Source: Azospirillum canadense (GTDB lineage Bacteria > Pseudomonadota > Alphaproteobacteria > Azospirillales > Azospirillaceae). From it: 64,000 nt of DNA. The translations under genes and the position numbers were made by a program. The notes beneath the pieces were generated by a model. It saw nothing but the letters and a program-made list of their open reading frames with translations. It was not told the origin of the DNA and did not search any database. Location of the stretch: assembly GCF_025961225.1 (NCBI RefSeq), contig NZ_JAOQNG010000001.1, positions 3,010,001-3,074,000 on the forward strand. The letters are read 5' to 3'. Positions 46,276 to 59,385 of this stretch are shown here, in pieces. Positions within the stretch are counted from its first letter, which is position 1. The number at the start of each line of letters is the position of its first letter.

Positions 46276-46515
46276 GGGGTAAGTTTTGGGCCTGGGGACC
46301 GCCAATGCAAGCGTAAGGGTGGCCGTCTCAAAGGTGGGGGCCCATCGCCGCCATCCCATCAGCGCCAATCCGCACCGCCACGCCGCATCGGCTTTATGCC
46401 TTTCGATCCAACGCGGTGCCGTCCCCGGCATTCTCGCCACCGCCTAGGCCCACGCGGCGATAGACCGCCGGGGATTATCGCGCTTACCCTGATGCGGCCC
46501 CATCCGGAGACTTCC

Positions 46516-48135
46516 ATGCGCCGCTTCCCCGCCCGTTCCCTCGCAATCGCACTGACCCTCGCCACCTCCGCGGTCGCTGCCCTGCCCGCCCGCGCCGACG
46601 CGCCGCCGGTGACCGACGACGGCGCCAAGGCCCTGGCCGCCGCGATCAAGGACGGGCTGGCGCGCTGGTTCCCCAAGCCCAAGGAGGGCGGGACGGAGAT
46701 GCGCTGGAAGGGCGAGCCCAAGGCGACCCCGGCCGGCGACCATTACGACGTCGCCCTGCCTCCCCTGACAGTCGTGAACGACGACGGCAGCACGGCGGAG
46801 GTCGGCAGCGTCGCCCTGACCGTGAAGCCTCAGGAAGGGGGCACCCACGCGGTGACCGCCGTCCTGCCGGACACCGTCCCGCTGCTCGACGGCGGCAAGC
46901 CGTCGGCCACCATCCGGATCGGCCAGCAGCGCTTCAGCGGCGTGTGGTCGGGCACCTATGAGTCCTTCCTGTCGGTCGACGCCAATTACGGCGACCTGTC
47001 GGTGACCAGCGACAAGAAGTCGGGCGGCAAGAAGGGCGACGCGAAGAACGGATCCCTGACCATCGGGGCCGTCACGATGGCCGGCGAGCTGAAGCCGGAT
47101 GGCGCGACGTCCAACGGAGCGACCACCTGGAGCGGCCCCGGCGCCCTGTCGATCAGCAACGTCCGCGTCCTCGACGACCAGAAGAAGGACGTGATGACGC
47201 TGGCGGGCCTCACCGCCGAGGGCACCTACACGCGCGTCGACCTTGCCCGCTCCTCGGCGATGCAGCGCCTGGTCCAGGCCCACGCCGCGGCGGGGACGGA
47301 ACCGCCGCCGGCGGAGCTGATGTCGCTGGTCCAGGGCATGATGGGTGGCGGGTCCTTCCGCTTCGGCCTGTCCGGCCTGTCCGGCCGCAACCCCGACGAC
47401 GGCAGCCGCTTCGCGCTCGCCCAGTTTACCTCGCACGGCGCGACCGAGGATTTCGACAAGCCGACGGCCAGCGCCACCATGGGCTTCGAGATGGCGGGCT
47501 TGGAGGTGACGCCGGCCGTCGCCCCGCAGGGCTTCCTGCCGGACCGGGTTGAGCTTCAGCTGAGCCTCGCCAAGCTGCCGACCGCCTCGCTGTGGCAGGC
47601 CCTGGCCGACTACGCCTCCCTGGCCCAGGCCAAGGGATCGGACGAGGAGGAAGAGGACGACGAGGAGGAGGCCGCAGCCCCCGATCCGCAGGCGGAGGCG
47701 ATCGGCAACCGGCTGGTCGGTGCCATGGCCGCCGTGGGCAGCGAGCTGCGCATCGACAAGCTGCTGGTGAACGCCCCGGCCGCGTCGGGCGACATGACCG
47801 GCGCCGTGCGCATGGCGGCCAACACGGCCTATGGCGCGGTGGGCGGGGCGACCATCCTGCTGCGCGGCCTGGACGCCGCCGCCAAGGCCCTGCAGCCCAA
47901 GCCCGGCCAAAAGGCCGACAAGGACGCGAAGGACACGCTGGGCGTCATCGCCATGCTCCAGGCCTTCGGCCAGGCCGGCAAGGACGCCTCCGGCAACGAG
48001 GTGCGCAGCTACAAGATCGACCTGACCGATTCGGGCCAGATCCTGCTGAACGGCGCGGACATGAGCGCGCTGATGGGCAGCGGCGCCCCCACCGAACCGG
48101 CCCCGACCGACAAGAAGGCGCCCAAGAAACTCTGA
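46516..48135 (+). CDS. Large exported protein of unknown function (DUF945/YdgA-like layout)
   Basis: 539 residues; ATG 46516 follows CCGGAGA, and an in-frame ATG at 46492 is possible. Signal peptide with cleavage after A-R-A (~residue 27). The body is beta-rich and repetitive ('YDVALPPLTVVNDDGSTAEV', 'SVALTVKPQEGGTHAVTAVL', 'TLAGLTAEGTYTRVDLARS'), reminiscent of DUF945/AsmA-like periplasmic proteins, but I cannot assign it firmly. A strongly acidic run of Glu/Asp near residue 375 splits the last part. Its stop codon lies in a 12-bp tandem repeat. Divergent from the helicase. Confidence 0.8.
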   Translation: MRRFPARSLAIALTLATSAVAALPARADAPPVTDDGAKALAAAIKDGLARWFPKPKEGGTEMRWKGEPKATPAGDHYDVALPPLTVVNDDGSTAEVGSVALTVKPQEGGTHAVTAVLPDTVPLLDGGKPSATIRIGQQRFSGVWSGTYESFLSVDANYGDLSVTSDKKSGGKKGDAKNGSLTIGAVTMAGELKPDGATSNGATTWSGPGALSISNVRVLDDQKKDVMTLAGLTAEGTYTRVDLARSSAMQRLVQAHAAAGTEPPPAELMSLVQGMMGGGSFRFGLSGLSGRNPDDGSRFALAQFTSHGATEDFDKPTASATMGFEMAGLEVTPAVAPQGFLPDRVELQLSLAKLPTASLWQALADYASLAQAKGSDEEEEDDEEEAAAPDPQAEAIGNRLVGAMAAVGSELRIDKLLVNAPAASGDMTGAVRMAANTAYGAVGGATILLRGLDAAAKALQPKPGQKADKDAKDTLGVIAMLQAFGQAGKDASGNEVRSYKIDLTDSGQILLNGADMSALMGSGAPTEPAPTDKKAPKKL

Positions 48136-48165
48136 TCCCGGCTCTGATCCCGGCTCTGATCCTGG
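48130..48165. repeat. 12-bp tandem repeat, three units, across a stop codon
   Basis: CTCTGATCCCGG at 48130-48141 and 48142-48153, CTCTGATCCTGG at 48154-48165. The TGA in the first unit is the stop of the upstream gene. It contains TGATCC three times but no correctly spaced -10, so it is not an RpoE promoter. Confidence 0.8.
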
Positions 48166-48216
48166 TTGCCACTCCACCGCCGGTCGCGAAACTCGTCGCC
48201 GGCGCGCTTGATCGCT

Positions 48217-48257
48217 CTTGCATGGGACGGCGCACTTTCACATATCTGCGCCGTCCC
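48217..48257 (+). promoter_or_regulatory. htpG control region: RpoH-like promoter inside a perfect 11-bp inverted repeat
   Basis: GGGACGGCGCA (48224-48234) and TGCGCCGTCCC (48247-48257) are exact inverted copies with a 12-nt loop. A CTTGCA (48217-48222) with CATATC (48241-48246) at 18-bp spacing resembles a heat-shock promoter, and the -10 falls in the loop. 38 bp before the htpG ATG. May be a repressor site or a leader hairpin. Confidence 0.6.
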
Positions 48258-48295
48258 AAGACCACCCACCAACAAGAACGATCAAGGATCCCACC

Positions 48296-50185
48296 ATGAC
48301 CGAGGAACGGCTCAGCTTCCAGGCCGAGGTCAGCCGCCTGCTCGACATCGTCGCGCACTCGCTCTACAGCGAGAAGGAAGTCTTCCTGCGCGAGCTGGTC
48401 TCCAACGCCTCCGACGCGTGCGACCGTCTGCGCTACGCCGCATTGACCCAGCCCGAACTGTCCGCCGACGACCCGAACCTGAAGGTCCGGCTGCTGGTGG
48501 ACAAGGAGGCGCGGACCCTGACCGTCGTTGACAACGGCATCGGCATGAACCGCGAGGATCTGGTCGAAAACCTCGGCACCATCGCGCGGTCGGGCACCGC
48601 CGCCTTCATGCGCAGCCTGAAGGAGAATGAGAAGAGCGGCGATCAGAAGAAGGACGTCAACCTGATCGGCCAGTTCGGCGTCGGCTTCTACTCGGCCTTC
48701 ATGGTCGCCACGGAGGTCGAGGTGCTGACCCGCAAGGCGGGCGAGGCGCAGGGCTGGCGCTGGCTGTCCGACGGCAAGGGCGAGTTCACCATTGCGGAGG
48801 TCGCCGACCTGCCGCGCGGCACGCAGATCAAGCTGCACCTGCGGGACGGCGACGACGAGTATCTGGAAGAGCACCGCCTCGCCACCATCGTCCGCAAATA
48901 CTCCGACCACATCGCCATCCCCATCCTGTTCGGGGACGGTGACGACGCCAAGGCGCTGAACAGCGCGTCGGCCCTGTGGATGCGGTCGAAGAACGAGATC
49001 ACCGCCGACCAGTACAAGGAATTCTACCACCACGTCGGGCACGCCTTCGACGATCCGTGGCTGACCCTGCACTGGCGGGCCGAGGGCGCCATTGAATACA
49101 CGAACCTGCTGTTCGTGCCGTCCTCCAAGCCCTTCGACCTGTTCGACCCCAAGCGCGCCCACCGGGTGAAGTTGTACGTCAAGCGCGTCTTCATCACCGA
49201 TTCGGCCGAAGGCCTGCTGCCGCCCTACTTGCGCTTCCTGCGCGGCGTGGTGGACAGCGAGGACCTGCCGCTGAACATCAGCCGCGAGATGCTCCAGCAC
49301 AACCCGATGCTGGCCAAGATCCGCGCCGGCATCACCCGCCGCGTCCTGTCGGAACTGGGCAAGAAGGCCAAGGACACCGAGAAGGCGGAGGAATACGCGA
49401 CCTTCTGGGAGAACTTCGGCGCCGTCCTGAAGGAAGGTCTCTACGACGACTACGAGCACCGGGACGAGTTGCTGAAGCTGATGCGCTTCCGCACCACCGC
49501 CGGCGACGGTCTGGTCTCGCTGGAGGAATATCTCGGCCGCATGAAGGAGGGCCAGGAGGCCATCTTCACGATCAGCGGCGACGACATCGAGACGCTGAAG
49601 CGCAGTCCGCAACTGGAAGGCTTCAAGGCCAAGGGTGTCGAGGTGCTGTTGCTGACCGACCCGGTGGACGAGTTCTGGGTGCCGTCGGTCGGCAGCTTCC
49701 AGGATAAGCCCTTCAAGTCGGTCACCCGCGGCGGCGCGGATCTCGGCAAGATCCAGGGCGGCGAGGACAAGCCGGCCGAGGAGAAGGCGTCGGAAGGCGA
49801 GCTGACCGACCTGCTGGCCCTGCTGAAGCTGACGCTCCAGGACGCGGTGAAGGACGTCCGCCCGTCGGAGCGCCTGACCGACAGCGCCGTCTGCCTCGTC
49901 GCCGACGAGAACGACATGGACATGCACCTGGAGCGGCTGCTGAAGCAGCACAAGCAGCTGGGCATGGACGCCCCGGCCGCCAAGCGCATCCTGGAGGTCA
50001 ACCCCGGCCACCCGCTGATCAAGCGCCTCGCCGAGCGCGCCAAGGCCAGCGGTGCGGCGACCTCTCTGGACGACGCGGCATGGCTCCTGCTCGACCAGGC
50101 CCGCATCGTCGAAGGCGAAGCCCTCCCCGACCCCGCCGCCTTCGCCCGCCGCCTGGCGAGCGCCATGGAGAAGGGGCTGGCGTAA
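48296..50185 (+). CDS. htpG: Hsp90-family chaperone HtpG
   Basis: 629 residues from ATG 48296, normal length (~630); the upstream in-frame start at 48218 runs through the promoter hairpin. N-terminal GHKL ATPase: 'YSEKEVFLRELVSNASDACD', 'VVDNGIGMNREDLVENLGTI', 'LIGQFGVGFYSAFMVA'. Middle domain 'FYHHVGHAFDDPWLTLHWRA', 'VDSEDLPLNISREMLQ'. C-terminal dimerisation part. Folds client proteins in the cytoplasm, typically under RpoH. Ends at a clear terminator. Confidence 0.98.
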   Translation: MTEERLSFQAEVSRLLDIVAHSLYSEKEVFLRELVSNASDACDRLRYAALTQPELSADDPNLKVRLLVDKEARTLTVVDNGIGMNREDLVENLGTIARSGTAAFMRSLKENEKSGDQKKDVNLIGQFGVGFYSAFMVATEVEVLTRKAGEAQGWRWLSDGKGEFTIAEVADLPRGTQIKLHLRDGDDEYLEEHRLATIVRKYSDHIAIPILFGDGDDAKALNSASALWMRSKNEITADQYKEFYHHVGHAFDDPWLTLHWRAEGAIEYTNLLFVPSSKPFDLFDPKRAHRVKLYVKRVFITDSAEGLLPPYLRFLRGVVDSEDLPLNISREMLQHNPMLAKIRAGITRRVLSELGKKAKDTEKAEEYATFWENFGAVLKEGLYDDYEHRDELLKLMRFRTTAGDGLVSLEEYLGRMKEGQEAIFTISGDDIETLKRSPQLEGFKAKGVEVLLLTDPVDEFWVPSVGSFQDKPFKSVTRGGADLGKIQGGEDKPAEEKASEGELTDLLALLKLTLQDAVKDVRPSERLTDSAVCLVADENDMDMHLERLLKQHKQLGMDAPAAKRILEVNPGHPLIKRLAERAKASGAATSLDDAAWLLLDQARIVEGEALPDPAAFARRLASAMEKGLA

Positions 50186-50191
50186 GTTTGC

Positions 50192-50229
50192 TCCCCTCTC
50201 CCGCTTTCGCCGGGAGAGGGGTTTTTTCT
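50192..50229 (+). terminator. Terminator of htpG (REP-like core)
   Basis: Perfect 10-bp stem CCCCTCTCCC (50192-50201) / GGGAGAGGGG (50211-50220), 9-nt loop, six T's after. Same palindrome core as at 27634-27662, here with a proper T-tail. Confidence 0.88.
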
Positions 50230-50425
50230 TGCGGATGCGACGCACCGCCCCTACCTTGCCCGTCTGGGTGCGGAGGGGCGCCCACACCCGAGAGAGGCGG
50301 TGCCACCCTCGCGGTTCTCGCTCGGGCAACGTTTGGCCAGGCGAGGGCCAGCCGACCAAATTTCCGACCGACCACCGTTTGCTGCCAGACATCGGGTTGC
50401 GGCAGAGCACAACGGGAGTCCGTCC

Positions 50426-50943
50426 ATGGGGAACCACCCCACCCTTCCCGGCACCGTCACCGAGTGCCGCATCCAAGCCCACCGTCTCCTGAAGGCCGCC
50501 CGCGACGGCGACGACTCGGCGCTGCGCCGCCTGTCCGCCCTGCCCGCGCCGGAGCGCTGGCAGCTCAAGCACGCGCTGGCCGTCATCGCGCTGGATGCCG
50601 GTTTCCCCACCTGGCCCGCCCTGAAAGCCCATTTCGAAGGTCCGGACGGAGCGCCGGCGGTAGATACGGAACGCTTCTTCGATGGCCGGGGCAGCGCCTA
50701 CCTGAACCGCTGGTTCCGCGACCTCGCCACCGCCGAGGAATCGCTGCGGGCCGACGGCGGGTGGCTGTTTCCCTACCGCCACCAGTTCTTCATCTGCGAG
50801 GCCGGGTTCCTGGACGCGCGGGGCATTCCCTCCGACGATCCGGACTGGGCGTTGATCGGCCACAACTGGGCGCGGCCGGCCGACGCCGCGGCCCACGCCC
50901 GGCTGACCCGGCGCCTTGCCGCGGCGGGACTCGCAGCGGGCGG

Positions 50944-50947
<4 letters not shown>
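50426..50947 (+). CDS. Unknown protein with ankyrin-leader-like N-terminus
   Basis: 173 residues; ATG 50426 follows CGGGAG. The first ~65 residues ('RIQAHRLLKAARDGDDSALR', 'WQLKHALAVIALDAGFPTWPALKAHFEG') match the helical leader seen in some bacterial ankyrin-type proteins, but no ankyrin repeats follow. The rest ('RGSAYLNRWFRDLATAEESL', 'WLFPYRHQFFICEAGFLDARG', 'DDPDWALIGHNWARPAD') is unrecognised. Cytoplasmic. Ends by overlapping the convergent CBS-kinase stop by 4 bp. Confidence 0.75.
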
Positions 50948-52161
<1,214 letters not shown>

Positions 52162-52270
52162 GGGAAACCCCCGTTTCTTCCGCCTTCCGGGCCACCCGCT
52201 CGAAGCGGGTGTAGCACACAATCATACCCACTGATTGTTTTTAAATTATTTCCAAATCAGGCGGCGCACA

Positions 52271-53203
52271 TCACGCGGCGGGAGCGATCCGGGTTTCCCC
52301 GGCACCGGTCCCGCCGGGTTTGGCGGAGGTCACCTGCACGTCCACCGTCATGCCCAGGAAATCCGCGGGCGCCCCGGTCCAGGATCCGGCCAGCGGCACG
52401 GCCTGGGTCGGGTCGCGGGTCACGGCCACGCGGATCAGGTTCTTGCCGCCGATGATGCCGTTGGTCGGGTCGAACTCCACCCAGCCCGCGCCGGGCAGAT
52501 AGATGTCCACCCAGGCGTGGGTGGCCCCGCCGCCGACCATGGCTCCCTCCGCGCCGTCCCGCGCCGGGTCGTACAGGTAGCCCGACACGAAGCGCGCCGC
52601 GAACCCCAGGGAGCGCGCCGCCTCCATCATGAACAGGGCGAAGTCGCGGCAGGACCCGCTGTTGCCCGTCAGAGTCTCCACCGGGCTCTGCGTCCCCTCC
52701 AGGTCGCGCGCCTGGTAGGTGAAGCTCTCCTTGATGCTGCGGGTCATGTTGACCAGCATGTCCTGCGTGTCGGGCGGGCCGCCTTCGCCCAGCACGACGA
52801 AGCCCTTGGCCCAGTTGTCCACCACATGATCCGGGTCCGGGTAGTGCCGCTGCGTGTAGAGCGCCAGATCCGGCACCTCCTCCGCCGTGTAGCTGAAGGG
52901 GTAGGTGCGGGCATACTCCTCGATGGGGAACTCCAGCTCGCCCAGCGGGTAATGCTCCACCCGGATGTGGCTTTCGAAGCGCAGCTCGGTCGCCGGCTGG
53001 TCGAAGCTTGCCACGGCGATGGAGTTGCCGAACACGTCGTGCAGCCAGCGCATCTTGGCCGGCGTCGGGCTGATGACCAGCTCCGTCTTCAAAAGGCGCA
53101 GGTCGTGGCTGTCGCGCGGCCGGAACATCAGCCGGTGGTCCCCGAAGGTGACGGGGTTGGCGTAGCGGTAGATCGTGGTGTGGTCGATGTCCAACGTGAT
53201 CAT
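52271..53203 (-). CDS. Transglutaminase-like cysteine protease-fold protein
   Basis: 310 residues from ATG 53203. N-terminal beta domain 'LDIDHTTIYRYANPVTFGDH' typical of the bacterial transglutaminase N-terminal region, then the papain-like core: Cys in 'GNSGSCRDFALFMMEAARSL', His in 'GGGATHAWVDIYLPGAGWVE' and Asp in 'FDPTNGIIGG'. Family members act as proteases or ligases, often near an alpha-E and circularly permuted ATP-grasp pair, absent here. Divergent from fur. Confidence 0.93.
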   Translation of the reverse strand: MITLDIDHTTIYRYANPVTFGDHRLMFRPRDSHDLRLLKTELVISPTPAKMRWLHDVFGNSIAVASFDQPATELRFESHIRVEHYPLGELEFPIEEYARTYPFSYTAEEVPDLALYTQRHYPDPDHVVDNWAKGFVVLGEGGPPDTQDMLVNMTRSIKESFTYQARDLEGTQSPVETLTGNSGSCRDFALFMMEAARSLGFAARFVSGYLYDPARDGAEGAMVGGGATHAWVDIYLPGAGWVEFDPTNGIIGGKNLIRVAVTRDPTQAVPLAGSWTGAPADFLGMTVDVQVTSAKPGGTGAGETRIAPAA

Positions 53204-53392
53204 GGTGCGCGCCCCTTGTTCCCCGGGCCTTCCCTGGGCCAGCACGCAACGGCGAGGTTTGAGAATGGTTCCGAATCTTAGTATGGTGCTCGGGCATTCG
53301 GGCGACCCGCTCCGGGGACAGGGAGGGCGCGGCCGGGAATGACGCCAAAGCCAACGGCGCCAAAGTTAGAGACGACAACAAGGGGAACCCCT

Positions 53393-53821
53393 ATGCCTTC
53401 GCGACTCGAGCAGCTCTGCATCGACAAGGGCCTGAAGATGACCGACCAGCGCCGTGTGATTTCACGCGTGCTGTCGGAGGCGAACGATCACCCCGACGTG
53501 GAGGAGGTGCACCGCCGCGCCGCCGCCATCGACGAGCGCATCTCCATCGCCACCGTCTACCGGACCATGCGGCTGTTCGAGGAGGCGAACGTCATCGACC
53601 GGCTGGATTTCGGCGACGGCCGGGCCCGCTACGAAGAAGCGGGGGCGGAACACCATCATCACCTGATCGACCTGGAGTCGGGCAAGGTGGTGGAGTTCAC
53701 CAACGAGGAGTTGGAGAAGCTGAAGGAAGTCATAGCCCGCGAACTCGGCTATCAACTGCTGGGCCATCGTCTCGAGCTTTACGGCGTTCCGCTCAACCGG
53801 CGCTCATCCGCGCCGGAGTGA
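53393..53821 (+). CDS. fur: Fur-family metalloregulator (Fur/Mur type)
   Basis: 142 residues; ATG 53393 follows AAGGGGA. The in-frame ATG at 53339 would add 18 residues without family support. Winged helix 'LKMTDQRRVISRVLSEANDHPDVEEVHRRA...ISIATVYRTMRLFEEANVIDRL', then the metal region 'ARYEEAGAEHHHHLIDLESG' and 'FTNEELEKLKEVIARELGYQ'. The zinc-finger CxxC of Fur from enterics is missing, as is usual for alphaproteobacterial Fur/Mur, which respond to iron or manganese. The four-His run is the sensor site. Divergent from the transglutaminase. Confidence 0.94.
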   Translation: MPSRLEQLCIDKGLKMTDQRRVISRVLSEANDHPDVEEVHRRAAAIDERISIATVYRTMRLFEEANVIDRLDFGDGRARYEEAGAEHHHHLIDLESGKVVEFTNEELEKLKEVIARELGYQLLGHRLELYGVPLNRRSSAPE

Positions 53822-54004
53822 TCCCGGCATACTCCCATGCCTGACCCGAATTCTTGGACTCTTGAGTCCTTTGGATTCCCCAGGCATCCCCCGGACGGCG
53901 TTTCCATCGATTGCGGAGTGCACCGGGCGCGGATCTGTCCGTGACCGGTGCGCGGTCCTAGTTTCAGGATGCAAACACATCATCGACGGAACCGGCCGCC
54001 TGCC

Positions 54005-54235
54005 ATGGACGACATCAGCAAAGACCCCGTTCTCGACCGCCTCGACCGGCTGACCGAGATGGTGACCCGCCGCCTCGACAAGATCGAGGAGCGGCTGCGG
54101 TGCCTGGAGCAGGACAACGGTGAGATCATCAACCTCCTGATCGCGGTGAAGGCCGGGCTGGAGGAATGCTCCGGCGAGCTGCTGATCGAGGCCGACGACG
54201 CCGACGCGGACGACGCGCCCGGCCTGCTGCACTGA
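54005..54235 (+). CDS. Small coiled-coil protein of unknown function
   Basis: 76 residues from ATG 54005 (an upstream in-frame ATG at 53969 would add 12). One long amphipathic helix with heptad leucines: 'DPVLDRLDRLTEMVTRRLDK' then 'ERLRCLEQDNGEIINLLIAV', and a very acidic C-terminus (EADDADADDAP). Probably an oligomerising cytoplasmic protein. No homology recognised. Confidence 0.7.
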   Translation: MDDISKDPVLDRLDRLTEMVTRRLDKIEERLRCLEQDNGEIINLLIAVKAGLEECSGELLIEADDADADDAPGLLH

Positions 54236-54345
54236 TCCCGTCGCGCTGTCCCCCCGGGAGCTCATGCGGGCTCATGCACGCGCCACGTGGGTGAGCTGTC
54301 GACATTCGACTTGTCGGCGAAGTCGTTCGGCCGGATAAGGGCGCC

Positions 54346-55053
54346 ATGCAGATCAGCGTCGACCCGCCCGCCGCCCCACTGGCCGCCCCACCGGCCGGCC
54401 ATGTGGACATTGCCCAGCCGGACATCGCCCACTCGGAGATTGCCCGGACCATCGCGCCGGGCGTCGCCTTCTTCGATTTCGACGGCACGCTGATCCACGG
54501 CGACAGCCTGCTGATGTTCATCGGCGAGGTGATCGGCCACCGGCGCGCCAAGCTGGCTTTCCTGGACGCGCTGCGGTCGGGCCTGCACCGCCACGCGCGC
54601 GGGCGCGGCCCCGGCGTGGACCTGTTCGGCACCATCAAGACCATCCTGCTGCGCCGGACGCTGCGCGGCGTGCCCGTGGCCGACGCGCTGGACGCGGCGG
54701 AGCGGCTGGTGCACCGCGTCCGCTGGCACGCCCCGCTGGTCGAAACCCTGAAGATGCACCGGCGCGAGGGACGCCGCGTCGTCGTTGCCACCGGCGCGCT
54801 CGACCTCTACATGCCGGCGCTGCTGCGCGGGCTGGAGGTCGACGCCCTGCTGGCGACCGGGCTGGAGGTGACGGACGGTCGCCTGACCGGCCACCTCAGC
54901 ACCGGCAACTGCGTGCGGCTGGACAAGGCCGACCGCGTGCGCGCCTGGATCGCCGCCAACGGCCCGGTCGGCGAAACCTGGGGTTACGGCAACCGCCCAA
55001 GCGACCTGCCCATGCTCGCCGTCGTCAACCGCCCGACCATCGTGAAGATCTGA
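54346..55053 (+). CDS. HAD-IB-family phosphatase (SerB/phosphoserine-phosphatase-like)
   Basis: 235 residues from ATG 54346; the first ~35 residues are Pro/Ala-rich. Motif I 'VAFFDFDGTLIHGDSLLMF' with the nucleophile Asp, motif II in 'GRRVVVATGALDLYMPALLR', the Lys in 'LDKADRVRAW' and motif III 'GNRPSDLPML'. The usual motif III GNSxxDxPML has Ser as Arg here. Substrate unknown: phosphoserine or a lipid/sugar phosphate. Stands alone. Confidence 0.88.
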   Translation: MQISVDPPAAPLAAPPAGHVDIAQPDIAHSEIARTIAPGVAFFDFDGTLIHGDSLLMFIGEVIGHRRAKLAFLDALRSGLHRHARGRGPGVDLFGTIKTILLRRTLRGVPVADALDAAERLVHRVRWHAPLVETLKMHRREGRRVVVATGALDLYMPALLRGLEVDALLATGLEVTDGRLTGHLSTGNCVRLDKADRVRAWIAANGPVGETWGYGNRPSDLPMLAVVNRPTIVKI

Positions 55054-55139
55054 GGGGCGCGGCACCCGGGCGTTTACAGCCACCCTGCCTGGGCGTAAAA
55101 CCTACCGCAGCGCACAACTTCGGTCAGGAAGGCCGGGGC

Positions 55140-55529
55140 ATGTTCTCCATCGAGGCCGACATCTGGATGCCGCCACCCGGCGGGCGCCGCGCCGTGGTGG
55201 CCGACGACGACCCGGACCAGCGCGCCGCCCTGGCCCGCCATCTGGCCGGCCGCGGCTACACCGTGTCCGAAGCGGTGGACGGGTTCGAGGCGCTGTCCCT
55301 CATCGGAACGGAGTCGCCCTGCGTCGCCCTGCTCCGCCGCCTTCCGGCGGAGGATGACAGCGATGGCGACCGCGCCGCGGCGCTGGCCTGCCTGCTCTAC
55401 CCGCGCACCCGCATCATCCTGACGGCGAATGCGCCCGATCCCGCGGCGGAGGACAGCCCCTTCACCGTGCTTCCCCGCCCCGTGGACCTGGACCAGCTCG
55501 ACCGCTGCCTGGCCGAAATGGTGTCATAG
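55140..55529 (+). CDS. Pseudo-receiver protein (response-regulator fold without phosphoacceptor)
   Basis: 129 residues from ATG 55140. Keeps 'RRAVVADDDPDQRAALARHL' (acidic pair at the pocket) and 'YTVSEAVDGFEALSLIG', but where the phosphorylated Asp belongs the sequence reads CVALLRRLP, i.e. Arg66. The Thr in 'RIILTANAPD' remains and the final Lys is Arg in 'VLPRPVDLDQL'. Hence probably not phosphorylated; it may act by binding. Its end overlaps the convergent SAM-hydrolase stop by 6 bp. Confidence 0.8.
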   Translation: MFSIEADIWMPPPGGRRAVVADDDPDQRAALARHLAGRGYTVSEAVDGFEALSLIGTESPCVALLRRLPAEDDSDGDRAAALACLLYPRTRIILTANAPDPAAEDSPFTVLPRPVDLDQLDRCLAEMVS

Positions 55530-56264
55530 GACGTCGACCGGCGTCCCCACGGACAGGCCGAGATCCCGGTCGGCGCGGCCCCGGTTGACGGCGATCTCCG
55601 CCAGGCCGCTGGAGTTCTCGTACCACAGCGCCTGCCCCGCCGGGACGTCGGCGAAGGTCCGGCCGCGGCGGACGGTCGTGCCGCCCACCCGCAGCACCGC
55701 GCCGTCGGCCAGGGACGACGCGCGGATGCCGGTCATGGCGTTGCCGTAGACGTCCACATAGACGATGCGCGCCAGATCGTCCGGCCAGTCGGGCCGCGCG
55801 ATGGCGGCAGAATCGACCGGCGTCCCGGGAATCCCCTCCCCCCTCGCCACCTTGGCCGCCACCGGGGCGAACAGGTCGCGCCCGTGGAAGCTGGCCGAAA
55901 GGCGCGCCGGCCGCCAGTCGATGGTCCATACCCGCACCGCCTGGGCGCGCACCACTCCCGCCCGCCGCCTTAGCAGCTCGAACAGGCCGTTGTCGGGGCC
56001 GACGAACCAGCGCCCGTCCGCCTCCACCACCAGGGGGCGGCGCTCCGTGCCCACGCCCGGGTCCACGACGCAGACGAAGACGCTGCCGGCCGGAAACTCC
56101 ACCGCGTAGGCGGCGAGCAGGTAGGCGGACAGCTGCGGGTCGAAGACCGGCGCGTCGCTGAACAGGTCGATGACCGGCAATCCCGGCGCCTCCCGCGCCA
56201 GGACCGCCTTCATTTGACCGGTGTAGGGGCCGTTGAGGCCGAAATCGGTGAACAGCACGATCAT
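55524..56264 (-). CDS. SAM hydroxide adenosyltransferase (DUF62, adenosine-forming SAM hydrolase)
   Basis: 246 residues from ATG 56264. N-terminal 'MIVLFTDFGLNGPYTGQMKA', 'VVDPGVGTERRPLVVEADGR', 'WFVGPDNGLFELL', 'SFHGRDLFAPVAA' (with the catalytic Asp-Arg-His set: RD and H in SFHGRD), and the C-terminal 'YVDVYGNAMTGIRAS', all DUF62 signatures. These enzymes split SAM into methionine and adenosine. Normal length (~250-260). Divergent from the hybrid kinase. Confidence 0.94.
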   Translation of the reverse strand: MIVLFTDFGLNGPYTGQMKAVLAREAPGLPVIDLFSDAPVFDPQLSAYLLAAYAVEFPAGSVFVCVVDPGVGTERRPLVVEADGRWFVGPDNGLFELLRRRAGVVRAQAVRVWTIDWRPARLSASFHGRDLFAPVAAKVARGEGIPGTPVDSAAIARPDWPDDLARIVYVDVYGNAMTGIRASSLADGAVLRVGGTTVRRGRTFADVPAGQALWYENSSGLAEIAVNRGRADRDLGLSVGTPVDVL

Positions 56265-56380
56265 GCGACCACTATAGCGCGGCCGCCGCGCGCGAGACCA
56301 CCGGCAGGGGGCGGTCCCGGTTGCCGCGGAGGGCCGGAACCCTTAAGATCCGGGCGTTGTCGCGAGCGGAGCCCCGAACG

Positions 56381-59383
<3,003 letters not shown>

Positions 59384-59385
59384 GA

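Noticed and set aside
43801..48135. A single rightward open frame of 1444 codons
   Set aside because: Its first ~900 codons run antisense to the well-supported SUV3-like helicase and have shadow composition; only the end (from 46516) is a real gene.
48133..48162. Three TGATCC copies before htpG as RpoE promoters
   Set aside because: They belong to a 12-bp tandem repeat and none has a TA-type -10 at N18.
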